A stretch of DNA of 64,000 nt from Pseudomonas sp. MMS21 TM103 (GCF_022132145.1 NZ_JAJISP010000010.1:46185-110184); one strand, 5' to 3'. Numbered from the stretch's first letter, positions 8,040 through 16,287 are shown. Notes: generated by a model not told the origin, from the letters alone. Numbers and translations: made by a program.

Positions 8040-8178
8040 AAAGGCGCTCAGTCATTTTTACCATAACAACTGAGTAAAGCCTTTAAATTCAATGAATTGC
8101 AGATGGCACGCGGCTTGCTCAAGGATAGCTATAGATAACCGCGATTCGACATGAATGACCGCCATGCAAGGAGTCCAC

Positions 8179-8331
8179 ATGAAAAAAGTTCTGCAACCGC
8201 TAGCCTGGTATCTGGTCCTGGCCTCGGTATTGGCCATGGCCAGCGGCGTTGCCCTGAGTGTCGCCACCGACATGGCCCTGGCCACCAGCGGTATCGAGTG
8301 GCAGCAGCCCGCCAGCCGGGCTGTCTGCTAG
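8179..8331 (+). CDS. 50-residue single-span membrane protein, unknown function
   Basis: A short gene with a strong AAGGAG ribosome site seven bases before ATG. The product begins MKKVLQPLAWYLVLAS and continues as one hydrophobic segment (about residues 8-33) followed by a short polar tail ending in Cys. It has the profile of a small inner-membrane subunit or a membrane-anchored leader peptide. It lies directly upstream of dnr (105 bases) and downstream of the palindrome at 8005-8039. I do not recognise a family. Its reality rests on the ribosome site, signal-like composition and conserved-looking position, not on homology. Confidence 0.6.
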   Translation: MKKVLQPLAWYLVLASVLAMASGVALSVATDMALATSGIEWQQPASRAVC

Positions 8332-8436
8332 TACCAGGTTCACCACGCAAGACCGAGTCGTCAGCCCGTCACGCCCAGGGTCCGACTCAAGGCCGCTCGG
8401 GGCCGCTCTTCACGCCCAACAATCAGGATGTCTTTT

Positions 8437-9120
8437 ATGGTGCTTCATCGCGTTCATCACCAGATTCTCCGCAGTCACCATTTGTTCGAGCCGCTGAACG
8501 AAGAGCAAATGGATGAACTGATGAGCACCAGTCAACTGCTCAGCATCGACAAGGGTGAGCCCTTGTTCCGCCAGGGCGAGCCGGCCCATTCGTTCTATTT
8601 CGTCATCGCCGGCGCGGTGAAGATCTACCGCCTGACCCCGGATGGGCAGGAGAAGGTGTTCGAGGTCATCGGCAATCGGCAGACCTTTGCCGAAGCCATG
8701 ATGCTGATGGACACGCCCAACTACGTCGCCTCGGCCGAGGCGGTATGCCCGACTCAGCTTTACCGCATCGCCAACAGCACCTACATGCGCCTGCTGCAGA
8801 GCAACAGCCGGCTGACCTTTGCCCTGCTCGGCAAGCTCTGTGTGCGCCTGCACCAGCGGGTCAACGAGATCGAAACGCTGTCGCTGAAAAACGCCACCCA
8901 CCGCGTGGTGCGCTACCTGATCACTCAGCTCGCCCGCCAGCCGGACGCAGGCAACAGTTTCGAGCTGCCGATGGCCAAGCAGTTGATTGCCGGGCACCTG
9001 TCGATCCAGCCGGAAACCTTCTCGCGGATCATGCGCCGCCTGATCGACGAGGAAATCATCAGCCAGGAAGGCCGTCAGATCGTGATTCTCGATCGCCTGC
9101 GCCTGGAGCAGTTCGAGTGA
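8437..9120 (+). CDS. dnr: Dnr, NO-responsive denitrification activator
   Basis: A 227-residue Crp/FNR protein of the same length as P. aeruginosa Dnr and recognisably co-linear with it: RVHHQILRSHHLFEPL at the N-terminus, FRQGEPAHSFYFVIAG and TFAEAMMLMDTPNYVA in the sensor domain, LHQRVNEIETLSLKNATHRV in the dimer helix, and GHLSIQPETFSRIMRRL in the DNA-binding domain. Dnr senses NO through heme and activates nir, nor and nos promoters at FNR-type dyads. I chose the ATG at 8437 (AGGA eight bases upstream) over 8428 because it reproduces the family length. It is followed by a small zinc-ribbon gene and then, convergently, norD, as in P. aeruginosa. Confidence 0.93.
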   Translation: MVLHRVHHQILRSHHLFEPLNEEQMDELMSTSQLLSIDKGEPLFRQGEPAHSFYFVIAGAVKIYRLTPDGQEKVFEVIGNRQTFAEAMMLMDTPNYVASAEAVCPTQLYRIANSTYMRLLQSNSRLTFALLGKLCVRLHQRVNEIETLSLKNATHRVVRYLITQLARQPDAGNSFELPMAKQLIAGHLSIQPETFSRIMRRLIDEEIISQEGRQIVILDRLRLEQFE

Positions 9121-9150
9121 ATTGCCGGTCTTCGCGTCTGAGCGCTCGCC

Positions 9151-9342
9151 ATGTCTAAATGCCTGTATTGCCAACGCGACAACCCGCCCGGGAAAGCTGA
9201 GTGCCACCACTGCGGCATGCCCCTGCCGGCCTTGGCAGATGCTGCTGTCGAACGTCGGCAGCGGCGTTTTCTCTGGTTCTGCATCGGCCTGACCGTGTTC
9301 TGCGCGGTGATGGCCGTCTGGTTGCCGCGCAGCATCGTCTGA
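9151..9342 (+). CDS. Small zinc-ribbon membrane protein (DnrP-like)
   Basis: A 63-residue protein with an N-terminal four-cysteine zinc ribbon (CLYCQRD then CHHCGMPLP) and one transmembrane helix near the C-terminus (FLWFCIGLTVFCAVMAVWLP). Proteins of this build downstream of dnr are labelled DnrP in pseudomonads; function is not established. It lies 30 bases after dnr on the same strand and is probably co-transcribed. The zinc-ribbon plus membrane anchor suggests a regulatory or assembly role rather than catalysis. Confidence 0.72.
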   Translation: MSKCLYCQRDNPPGKAECHHCGMPLPALADAAVERRQRRFLWFCIGLTVFCAVMAVWLPRSIV

Positions 9343-9349
9343 ACCGTCC

Positions 9350-9620
9350 TGCAGAAAATCCCTCTGCCGATAATTGATCGTCCCTACGCTGCGCGTGGCA
9401 ATCCAGCCCTCGACGCTCCGGCGTCCCTACCGCCAGCGCATTACGTGATGCAGGGCGCCACAGGCTGGCTCCTATGCTGGAGTGCGGGAGCCAGCAAGCC
9501 AGCCATCAACTAAAACGTTTTTGATCGTCCCCACGCTCCGCGTGGAAAGGCAGTCCTCGACGCTCCAGCGTCCACACCGCCAGCTTCACAGGCACGCTCC
9601 CACGCTGGAGCGTGGGAGCG
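9350..9620. repeat. Cluster of interspersed palindromic (REP-like) repeats with strong hairpins
   Basis: This gene-free stretch between the convergent dnr and norD transcripts is built from repeated GATCGTCC-type, CGCTCCGCGTGG-type and GACGCTCCAGCGTCC-type units. Two clear hairpins stand out: 9464-9495 (arms GCTGGCTCC/GGAGCCAGC) and 9596-9619 (11-base perfect arms starting GCTCCCACGCT, two-base loop). Such arrays are common between convergent genes in Pseudomonas and may act as bidirectional transcript ends. Confidence 0.75.
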
Positions 9621-9648
9621 ATCAAACAGCCAATACCGGCATGGCCAG

Positions 9649-11490
9649 TCATACCTGGGTCAACTGGCGGTACAGCTGCGGCAGGCGCAGCGGCAATTGC
9701 TGGGGCTGGCGGATCTGGGTGTAGCCATTGGCGCCGAACATGTACGGCAGGTAATCGCCGGCTTCGCTGTCGATGGTGATGCAGAACGGCAACAGGCCCT
9801 GGCGTCGCGCCTCCAGCACCGCTTCGCGGGTGTCCTCGACGCCATAGCGGCCTTCGTAGAGGTCGAGGTCGTTGGGTTTGCCATCGGTCACTAACAGCAG
9901 CAGTTTGCGCCGCTGCTTGCACGCGCCGAGCAGCACGGTGGCCTGGCGGATGGCCGCGCCCATACGGGTGTAATAGCCGGGCTTGAGGGCCTGAATGCGC
10001 CCGCGGGTGTTGTCGTCGTAGCGCTGCTTGAACGACTTAAGCTCCTGCATGCGCACCTGCTGGCGGCGCAGCGAGGAGAAGCCATAGAGGGCGAACTCGT
10101 CGCCCAGGGCGGCCAGGGTTTCACCGAACAGCAGCAGGCTGTCGCTGATCACCTCGATTACCCGGTGCTCATCGTCCAGGTGCGCATCGGTGGACATCGA
10201 CACATCCGCCAGCAGCAGGCAGGCCAGGTCGCGGCGCGTGTGGCGCTGCTCCATGAACAGGCCACGTTCGGCGCACTGGCCATGCTGACGCTCGACGTGA
10301 AAATCCAGCCAGGCCTGCATATCCAGCTCCGAGCCCTGGGGTTGCTGACGCAGCCACTGGCGATCGTTGCGCAGGTGCTCGAACTGGCGGCGCAAGCGCT
10401 TGGCCAGCGGCGCCAGACGCAGGGGCAGCGGCTGCGGCTCGCTGCCACGCGGCACCATCATCTGCAGGTTGACGAAGTCCTCGCGCAGGCTCTGCTTGCG
10501 ATAGTCCCACTCCGGCAGCTTGATACCTTCGCCCAGCGGAATGTCGTCGACGTCCGCCGGTGGCAGATCGAGGTGCAACTTGAGTCCGCCGCCCTTGCGC
10601 AGGCGTTGCTTGGACAGGGCGAGTTCGTCGAGATCCTCGGCGACCCGCGCGGCGTCCAGGTCTTCGCTGTCGTCGCTGCAGCGATCCAGTTCGACATGCT
10701 CGGACCAGCTGAACAGGTTCTCCAGGCGGAAGATCAACAGACCGCCCTTGCTGGTGCTCTCCTCGACTCGCTTGGCGCGCTTGGGCCCGACCTTCTGCTC
10801 GCCCGGCGGGGTCAGCAAGTTGCCCTCACTTTCCTCGCCCAGCTCACAGGCCTGGGGTTCGCCGAGGTTTTCCGCCGGGTACAGCCACAGCGGCAACGGC
10901 CAGGGGGCCAGTTCGCTGCGCGGAAAATGCTCGACGCTGCCCGGTTCGCGCAGGGCCTGACAGAGCGCCATCTCCAGCGCCGCCTCGCCCTTGCCCAGCT
11001 GCTCAGGATCGGGGCGCAACTGCAGATGGGCCTCGACCAGGCGCTGGTAGCGTGGGCGCAGGGCCGGGTAGGCCTGCAACAACTGCCGGGTCCAGCGCTG
11101 GTTGTCACGCGCCCAGTGGCGCATCTCTCCCGCTTGTGCGGCCAGCAGCGCCAGCCAGCGATACAGATCCTGATTCAGCGCAACTTCGGGGTACACCGCC
11201 AGGTTCGGCGGCAGGCGCAGGTTGCTGGCATCGCACCAGGCCACCGGCATTTGCTTGCAGGTGCCAGCCACCTGTTGCAGCAGGTTGCGCCGCAGCACCA
11301 GGTCGCGGGCGCTGGCGGCCTCCACCCCGACGCCACTGGCGCCGCCCATGGCGCGAAACAACACTGCCAGGGGCCGCTGCATACTGGCCAACTCGACCCG
11401 CGCCTCGGGAAAATCCGGGCTGGCACGCCGGGTGATGAAGCGGTGCCAGACACTACCCACCCACTCTTCCAGTTCGACGGTAAAAGCCAT
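9649..11490 (-). CDS. norD: NorD, VWA-domain protein for nitric oxide reductase maturation
   Basis: A 613-residue cytoplasmic protein ending in a von Willebrand factor A domain with the metal-site motif LADVSMSTDAH. The N-terminus MAFTVELEEWVGSVWHR is typical of NorD. NorD works with the MoxR-type ATPase NirQ/NorQ (also in this window) to activate the NorCB NO reductase, probably by inserting the non-heme iron FeB. The start at 11490 is chosen over an upstream ATG because an AAGGTGA site precedes it. It follows norCB on the same strand but a hairpin with a T-run lies between, so its level may be lower than that of norCB. Confidence 0.93.
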   Translation of the reverse strand: MAFTVELEEWVGSVWHRFITRRASPDFPEARVELASMQRPLAVLFRAMGGASGVGVEAASARDLVLRRNLLQQVAGTCKQMPVAWCDASNLRLPPNLAVYPEVALNQDLYRWLALLAAQAGEMRHWARDNQRWTRQLLQAYPALRPRYQRLVEAHLQLRPDPEQLGKGEAALEMALCQALREPGSVEHFPRSELAPWPLPLWLYPAENLGEPQACELGEESEGNLLTPPGEQKVGPKRAKRVEESTSKGGLLIFRLENLFSWSEHVELDRCSDDSEDLDAARVAEDLDELALSKQRLRKGGGLKLHLDLPPADVDDIPLGEGIKLPEWDYRKQSLREDFVNLQMMVPRGSEPQPLPLRLAPLAKRLRRQFEHLRNDRQWLRQQPQGSELDMQAWLDFHVERQHGQCAERGLFMEQRHTRRDLACLLLADVSMSTDAHLDDEHRVIEVISDSLLLFGETLAALGDEFALYGFSSLRRQQVRMQELKSFKQRYDDNTRGRIQALKPGYYTRMGAAIRQATVLLGACKQRRKLLLLVTDGKPNDLDLYEGRYGVEDTREAVLEARRQGLLPFCITIDSEAGDYLPYMFGANGYTQIRQPQQLPLRLPQLYRQLTQV

Positions 11491-11530
11491 CTGCTTCACC
11501 TTGCTCGCTGTGCTCCGCAGAGCCAAATGC

Positions 11531-11558
11531 AAAACGGCCCGCTGTACCAGCCGGGCCG
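11531..11558 (-). terminator. Intrinsic terminator or attenuator between norB and norD
   Basis: Read on the minus strand, CGGCCC pairs with GGGCCG and GCTG with CAGC around a GTA loop (one bulged G), followed directly by TTTT. It lies after the norB stop and before norD, so partial read-through would set norD expression below norCB. Confidence 0.6.
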
Positions 11559-11580
11559 AGAGTTAGTTAGCGCTTAGGCC

Positions 11581-13011
11581 TCAGGCCGAAACGGCTAAGG
11601 CGGCTTCATCACGGGCCGTGGCCCGGCCACGCTGCTTGAAGCTGTACAGGTAGCAGAGCAAGCCGATCAGGAAGACCACCCCGGCCGCCAGACGCAGCCA
11701 GAAGAACACGGCCAACTGGTCGACTGTACTCATGAACGACAGCGCAGTGCCATCCGTCGGCCAGCGTTGCAGCATCACCTGCACCACGCCTGCAGCCGTC
11801 AGACACAGGGTGATCGCCACCATCGACAGGGTCATCAACCAGAAGCCCCAGATCTCGATGGTCTGCGAGCGCTCATCCGGCGCTTCGCCGAGGCCACGCA
11901 AACGCGGCATGGCGTAGCTGATCATGGTCATCACGATCATCGCGTAGGCACCGTAGAAGGCCAGGTGGCCATGCGCCGCGGTAAGCTGCGAGCCGTGGGT
12001 GTAGAAGTTCACCGGTGCCAGGGTATGCAGGAAGCCCCATACGCCAGCGCCGAAGAAGGCCGTCACGGTCGTGCCCTTGGCCCACAGGGTGGCCGCCCGG
12101 TTCGGGTGCTGTCGACGCCGCTTGCCGACCATGGTGAAGGCGAACAACACCATGGCGAAGAAGGGTATCGGCTCCATGGCCGAGAAAATCGAGCCGACCC
12201 ACAGCCAGACCGCCGGCGCCCCTATCCAGAAGAAGTGGTGACCGGTGCCGAGGATGCCGGTGATCAGGGCCATGGCGATGATCACATACAGCCACTTCTC
12301 GACCACTTCACGGTCCACCCCGGTGACCTTGATCAGGACGAAGGCGAGCATCGCCCCCATGATCAGTTCCCAAACGCCTTCCACCCACAGGTGCACCACG
12401 AACCACCAGTAGTACTTGTCGCGCGCCAGGTTGCCCGGGTTGTAGAAGGAAAACAGGAAGAACACCGCCAAGCCGATCAGACCGGTCATCATGACCATGC
12501 TGATGGTGGTCTTGCGACCTTTGAGCAGGGTCATGCCGATGTTGTAGAGAAAGCCCAGGGCCACCACCACGATGCCCATCTTGGTGATGGTCGGTTGTTC
12601 CAGGAACTCCCGGCCCATGGTCGGCAGCAGCTCATTGCCGGTCATCTTGGCCAGGCCCGCATAGGGCACGAACAGATAACCGAGAATGGTCAGCACGCCG
12701 GCGGCAGCGAATATCCAGAACAGGATGATCGCCAGTTTCGGGCTGTGCAGCTCACGATCGGCCTCTTCCGGAATCAGGTAATACGCCGCCCCCATGAAGC
12801 CGAACAGCAGCCAGACGATCAGCAGGTTGGTGTGCACCATCCGCGCCACGTTGAAGGGAATCAGCGGGAACAGGAAGTCGCCGACCACGTACTGCAGGCC
12901 CATGATCAGACCGAACAGGATCTGCCCGAGGAACAGCATCAGGGCGAACACGAAGTATGGCTTGGCCACGGCTTGCGAGGCGAATTTCAGATGTGGATTT
13001 ACGCTGGTCAT
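11581..13011 (-). CDS. norB: Nitric oxide reductase large subunit (NorB, cytochrome b)
   Basis: A 476-residue, 12-helix inner-membrane catalytic subunit that reduces two NO to N2O. The heme-copper-oxidase-like ligand set is visible: MVHTNLLIVW in helix II (low-spin heme), HLWVEGVWELIMGA in helix VI (His plus the Glu that helps hold FeB), GTGHHFFWIG (the HisHis pair for FeB), and HGHLAFYGAY in helix X (His ligands of the two hemes). Length and N-terminus match Pseudomonas NorB. It starts three bases after the norC stop, so the two are one translational unit; the perfect FNR-type dyad before norC should place it under Dnr. Confidence 0.97.
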   Translation of the reverse strand: MTSVNPHLKFASQAVAKPYFVFALMLFLGQILFGLIMGLQYVVGDFLFPLIPFNVARMVHTNLLIVWLLFGFMGAAYYLIPEEADRELHSPKLAIILFWIFAAAGVLTILGYLFVPYAGLAKMTGNELLPTMGREFLEQPTITKMGIVVVALGFLYNIGMTLLKGRKTTISMVMMTGLIGLAVFFLFSFYNPGNLARDKYYWWFVVHLWVEGVWELIMGAMLAFVLIKVTGVDREVVEKWLYVIIAMALITGILGTGHHFFWIGAPAVWLWVGSIFSAMEPIPFFAMVLFAFTMVGKRRRQHPNRAATLWAKGTTVTAFFGAGVWGFLHTLAPVNFYTHGSQLTAAHGHLAFYGAYAMIVMTMISYAMPRLRGLGEAPDERSQTIEIWGFWLMTLSMVAITLCLTAAGVVQVMLQRWPTDGTALSFMSTVDQLAVFFWLRLAAGVVFLIGLLCYLYSFKQRGRATARDEAALAVSA

Positions 13012-13014
13012 CTA

Positions 13015-13455
13015 TCAGCCCTCCTTGTTTGGCGGCCAGTTGTTGGTATCGATCTTCGAAGTCCACTTGAGGAACTCCGCCATATCGTCCACTTCCCGCT
13101 CGCTCAAATTGAATTGCGGCATTGCCCTGCGCCCTGGAACGCCCAGGGGCTGCGCCTTCATCCAGGCATGCAGGAACGGCTTGAAGGCCGTCTCGCCGCC
13201 CCGACGATCGAACACATTGCCCAGCTCCGGCGCGAAGTAGGCGCCCTCGCCCAGCAGGCTGTGGCAGCCGATGCAGTTGTTGTTTTCCCAGACCGCTTTG
13301 CCGCGCAGCACAGAGTCGTTCAACTCCGAGGCGTTGCTGCGTTCTGGAAAGGTCTGCTCGGTGTGGTAAGTCAGGGCCAGGAATACCAGGAAGAAGAACA
13401 CGCTCCCCCCAAAGTAGATATTCCTGGCCATGCTCTTGGTGAAGGTCTCTGACAT
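13015..13455 (-). CDS. norC: Nitric oxide reductase cytochrome c subunit (NorC)
   Basis: A 146-residue membrane-anchored periplasmic monoheme cytochrome c that feeds electrons to NorB. One N-terminal transmembrane helix (NIYFGGSVFFFLVFLALTY) is followed by the heme site CIGCH and a distal Met in RAMPQFNLSE. The ATG at 13455, with an AGGAAG site, gives the length known for Pseudomonas NorC; the open frame extends further upstream but without support. The perfect dyad at 13513-13526, centred about 65 bases before the start codon, makes norCB a prime Dnr target. Confidence 0.96.
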   Translation of the reverse strand: MSETFTKSMARNIYFGGSVFFFLVFLALTYHTEQTFPERSNASELNDSVLRGKAVWENNNCIGCHSLLGEGAYFAPELGNVFDRRGGETAFKPFLHAWMKAQPLGVPGRRAMPQFNLSEREVDDMAEFLKWTSKIDTNNWPPNKEG

Positions 13456-13512
13456 GGTCGCTTCCTCTTTACTTGGCGAGTCCATTCTAGAAAGCCTGCT
13501 AACGAAACCTGC

Positions 13513-13526
13513 TTGATCGCAATCAA
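13513..13526. promoter_or_regulatory. Perfect FNR-type dyad (TTGAT-CGCA-ATCAA) before norCB
   Basis: Exact match to the consensus in both halves, positioned for activation of norC on the minus strand. Probably bound by Dnr in response to NO, as for the known norCB promoters of Pseudomonas. Confidence 0.85.
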
Positions 13527-13599
13527 GAAAGCCGGAAAGCCCGATGGTTTTACTCGGGTATGGCCAGCGAGAAGAGGAACAGCGAAGAACAAGCAGGCA

Positions 13600-13769
13600 G
13601 GTGAGCAATGCCCGGCGCGGCGATCACTGCATGAGCATGGGTAAAGCGGAGGGCGAACTCGTGAAGCAGTACGCCGGTGCTGGCCTCACGGTGGTTGTCT
13701 TGTGGTAACAACGGTGGACTGTTCGCTGCGCTCCTGAGTCCACCCTACGGCCTGCGCACTGCCCGCGAA
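13600..13769. repeat. Gene-free stretch between norC promoter and nirP with an inverted repeat
   Basis: No gene seen. The repeat GGTGGACT (13713-13720) / AGTCCACC (13737-13744) frames a 16-base loop and resembles a widespread gammaproteobacterial interspersed element. Lying just after the nirP stop on the minus strand, it may end the nirQOP transcript. Confidence 0.45.
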
Positions 13770-14027
13770 TTATCCCCTGAGCGCGAGGCTCAGCAGCACG
13801 CCCAGCGCCAGCGCCAACGGCCAGCCCAGCAGCAGCCAGCGCCACATACGCGGGGCGTGACGCAACTCCATGAAGCCATCGGCAATCAGCCAGGCCTTGC
13901 CCAAGGCGGCGAGCAACACGGCGCCGGTCATTAACAAGGTCGCACCGGCATTGCCCAGTTGCACGCTGGTCACGGACAGCGCGGCCAGCCCCAGCCAGCA
14001 GAGAATCAGGGTATTTGAAGCAGACAT
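13770..14027 (-). CDS. nirP: NirP/NorF, small membrane protein (COX4-like) of the NO reductase cluster
   Basis: An 85-residue protein with three predicted transmembrane helices and the HAPRMWRWLLLGWP segment found in the prokaryotic cytochrome c oxidase subunit IV-like family. In P. stutzeri the gene order nirQ-nirO-nirP is known, and NorE/NorF are the Paracoccus counterparts; loss of NorEF lowers NO reductase activity, so an assembly or stability role is likely. It follows nirO by 27 bases. Confidence 0.8.
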   Translation of the reverse strand: MSASNTLILCWLGLAALSVTSVQLGNAGATLLMTGAVLLAALGKAWLIADGFMELRHAPRMWRWLLLGWPLALALGVLLSLALRG

Positions 14028-14054
14028 GGCGACCTCGTCGATGCAGCGCAGGGC

Positions 14055-14642
14055 TCAGTTCAAGATATAAACCAGCGGAAACAGCAACACCCAGACCAGA
14101 TCGACCATGTGCCAATACAGCACGCCGGACTCCATCACGCTGCAAGTGTCCGGGCCATAGGCGCGGCGCCGACAGCGCTCGGCCAACCAGCCGAGGATCA
14201 GCAAGCCCAGCAGCACATGGACGAAATGAAAGCCGGTGAGCATCCAGTACAGCGTGAAGAAGGTGTTGTGCTCAATGCCCAGCCCCGCCCCAGCCAGATG
14301 GCTGTACTCACTGAGTTTCAACAGCACATAGACGCTGGCCGACAGCAGCGCCGCGAGCAGCAACCAGGCCGCCCGCGATGTGCGCGCCTGGCGCACCTGC
14401 TCCAGGGCCAGCGCGGCGAACAGCCCGGAGGTCAGCAGGCTCAGGGTCAGCGCCAGGCCGGTGGAGCTGTCGAGCAACTGGCGACTGTCGTGGAACAACT
14501 GCGGCTGCAAGGCCTGGGCCACGGCGAAGGTGAGAATCAGCAGGGCGAAGACCGTCAGCTCGGCGAGAATGAAGAACCACATCGCCAGGTCGCCCGGCAG
14601 ACGCCGGGGCGGACTGGCGAAGGTCTCAAGCGAAGTGGACAT
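14055..14642 (-). CDS. nirO: NirO/NorE, cytochrome c oxidase subunit III-like protein
   Basis: A 195-residue five-helix membrane protein related to oxidase subunit III: GDLAMWFFILAELTVFALL near the start, HNTFFTLYWMLTGFHFVHV in the middle, and GVLYWHMVDLVWVLLFPLVY at the end. The family lacks cofactors; with NirP it supports NO reductase function. It overlaps the end of nirQ by 17 bases, a strong sign of translational coupling. Called NorE in Paracoccus and NirO in P. stutzeri. Confidence 0.87.
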   Translation of the reverse strand: MSTSLETFASPPRRLPGDLAMWFFILAELTVFALLILTFAVAQALQPQLFHDSRQLLDSSTGLALTLSLLTSGLFAALALEQVRQARTSRAAWLLLAALLSASVYVLLKLSEYSHLAGAGLGIEHNTFFTLYWMLTGFHFVHVLLGLLILGWLAERCRRRAYGPDTCSVMESGVLYWHMVDLVWVLLFPLVYILN

Positions 14643-15441
14643 CGACCACGTCCATCAGCGCGGCCACGGTCTGCGGATCGTCCGACAGCGGCTCGGCCAG
14701 ACAGGCCAGGCAAGCATCGCGCGGACTCATGCCGGAGCCGATCATGCGCGCGGCGAAGATCAGCAGGCGCGTCGAGGCGACCTCCTCCAGGTCATGCTGT
14801 TCCAGTCGGCGCAGAGCCTGGCCGAGCTTGACCACCTGCGCGGCCAGATCGGCACCGACCCGCGCCTCGTTGGCGACGATGCGCTCCTCCTCGGCCACCG
14901 GCGGATAACCGAAGCGCAAGGCGACGAACCGCTGGCGGGTACTCGGTTTCATGCCTTTGAGCAGGTTCTGGTAGCCGGGGTTATAGGACACCACCAGCAT
15001 GAAACCAGGCGGCGCGCGCAGCACTTCACCGGTGCGTTCCAGGTACAGCTCGCGGCGGTCATCGGCCAGCGGGTGCAGCACCACAGCAGTGTCTTGGCGC
15101 GCCTCGACCACTTCGTCGAGGTAGCAGATGCCGCCCTCGCGAACGGCCCGGGTCAGCGGGCCGTCCTGCCACCAGGTGCCCTGGGCGCCGATCAGGTGAC
15201 GGCCGACCAGATCGGCGGCGGACAGGTCGTCATGGCAGGCCACGGTGTACAGCGGCAGGTTCAGGCGGTGCGCCATGTACTGAACGAAGCGGGTTTTGCC
15301 GCAGCCGGTCGGCCCCTTGATCAGCACCGGCATGCCGTGCTGCCAGGCCTGCTCGAACAACACTTGCTCATTGCCCAGTTGTTGGTAGAACGGCGCATCC
15401 AGCACGGCAGCCGTTTCGACTAGTTTCACAGGTGCATTCAC
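14626..15441 (-). CDS. nirQ: NirQ/NorQ, MoxR-type AAA+ ATPase for nitrite/NO reductase activation
   Basis: A cytoplasmic AAA+ protein of about 271 residues. Walker A is KGPTGCGKTRF, Walker B GICYLDEVVEAR, and a sensor segment is VVSYNPGYQN. NirQ acts with NorD to activate NO reductase. I chose the GTG at 15441 (reading MNAPVKLVET) because GAGG stands eight bases before it; the in-frame ATG at 15471 lacks a usable ribosome site, though it would give 281 residues. An FNR-type dyad at 15526-15539 lies upstream. It heads the nirQ-nirO-nirP operon; norCB is a separate downstream unit. Confidence 0.93.
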   Translation of the reverse strand: MNAPVKLVETAAVLDAPFYQQLGNEQVLFEQAWQHGMPVLIKGPTGCGKTRFVQYMAHRLNLPLYTVACHDDLSAADLVGRHLIGAQGTWWQDGPLTRAVREGGICYLDEVVEARQDTAVVLHPLADDRRELYLERTGEVLRAPPGFMLVVSYNPGYQNLLKGMKPSTRQRFVALRFGYPPVAEEERIVANEARVGADLAAQVVKLGQALRRLEQHDLEEVASTRLLIFAARMIGSGMSPRDACLACLAEPLSDDPQTVAALMDVVDVHFA

Positions 15442-15525
15442 AGTCAGTACCTCACCGCAGTGATTAATCATGCCTGCACGCTACCCGCGACCAGCCGCTG
15501 CCCTCAAGGCGCACGCGAACATCTC

Positions 15526-15539
15526 TTGATTGTGGTCAA
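15526..15539. promoter_or_regulatory. FNR-type dyad (TTGAT-TGTG-GTCAA) before nirQ
   Basis: One mismatch to consensus, about 90 bases before the nirQ start. It lies in the divergent region shared with nirM, but is some 265 bases from nirM, so nirQ is the more likely target. Confidence 0.65.
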
Positions 15540-15798
15540 GTCCATAGGCAATCAGCCTGGTTATGCTGGCGCAACGATAAATCAATTGACCGTGTCATTA
15601 GCCAATTCAGCCTGTACTCACACCACTGCAAATCGAACCCAGCACGGTTATGAGCGGTCTATAGTCAGCTACAAGCGGCCATGGCACCGTCGAACTGCGG
15701 ATGTAGGCAGGGCCCACGATCAAACCGCACAATAATGACTGCACCCATACCTGGTGGGGCCTATGCCCTGCTCCAATAGCCTTGAGGAAGTATTCATC
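15540..15798. other. nirQ-nirM divergent intergenic region
   Basis: No coding potential is seen. A TCAATTGA octamer near 15582 is palindromic but is not an FNR-type dyad. I could not find a second convincing activator site for nirM. The stretch ends with the GAGGAAG ribosome site of nirM. Confidence 0.4.
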
Positions 15799-16122
15799 AT
15801 GAAGAGAATCCTGGTCCCATTGTTCGCCCTCGGCGCTGCGCTGAGCTTGCAACCGGCCTTCGCCGCCGACACCGCTGCCGCCGAGGCGCTGTTCAAGAGC
15901 AAGCCCTGCGCGGCGTGCCATAACGTCGACATGAAGATGGTCGGCCCGGCGTTGAAGGAAGTAGCCGCCAAGTACGCCGGCACCGAAGGCGCCGTCGAGT
16001 TGCTGGCCGGCCGGATCAAGAACGGCACTCAGGGCAACTGGGGTCCGATGCCGATGCCGGCCAACCCGGTCACAGACGAAGAAGCGAAGATCCTCGCCGA
16101 ATGGGTGCTGAGCCTCAAGTAA
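15799..16122 (+). CDS. nirM: Cytochrome c-551 (NirM)
   Basis: A 107-residue periplasmic class I cytochrome c with a signal peptide ending at AFA-ADTAAA. The mature part matches cytochrome c-551 closely in layout: KSKPCAACHNVDMKMVGPA (heme CxxCH), RIKNGTQGNWGPMPMPANPV (axial Met in the PMPMP loop) and a C-terminal EWVLSLK helix. It donates electrons to cytochrome cd1 nitrite reductase. In other pseudomonads nirM follows nirS, but no nirS occurs here. The ATG at 15799 with GAGGAAG upstream is clearly the start; an earlier in-frame ATG would bury the signal peptide. Confidence 0.93.
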   Translation: MKRILVPLFALGAALSLQPAFAADTAAAEALFKSKPCAACHNVDMKMVGPALKEVAAKYAGTEGAVELLAGRIKNGTQGNWGPMPMPANPVTDEEAKILAEWVLSLK

Positions 16123-16287
16123 CCAGCCAGGGGACGTCGTCGCGCTTTCACCACGCCAACGCTTCTGGCGAACAGATGATGACGTCCTGAATCCCCTATT
16201 GCGCACGGCGGGTGTGCAGGCGCTGGATCTGCGCAACATGAAATACAATGCGGCTTCACATCAATATTATTGAAGCGAAGCAGCGCA

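Noticed and set aside
9350..9620. CRISPR-like array
   Set aside because: Units are palindromic, irregularly spaced and unequal, without unique spacers or cas genes; they are interspersed palindromic repeats.
15570..15600. Activator site for nirM around the TCAATTGA octamer
   Set aside because: The spacing between half sites does not fit an FNR dyad and the distance to nirM is over 200 bases.
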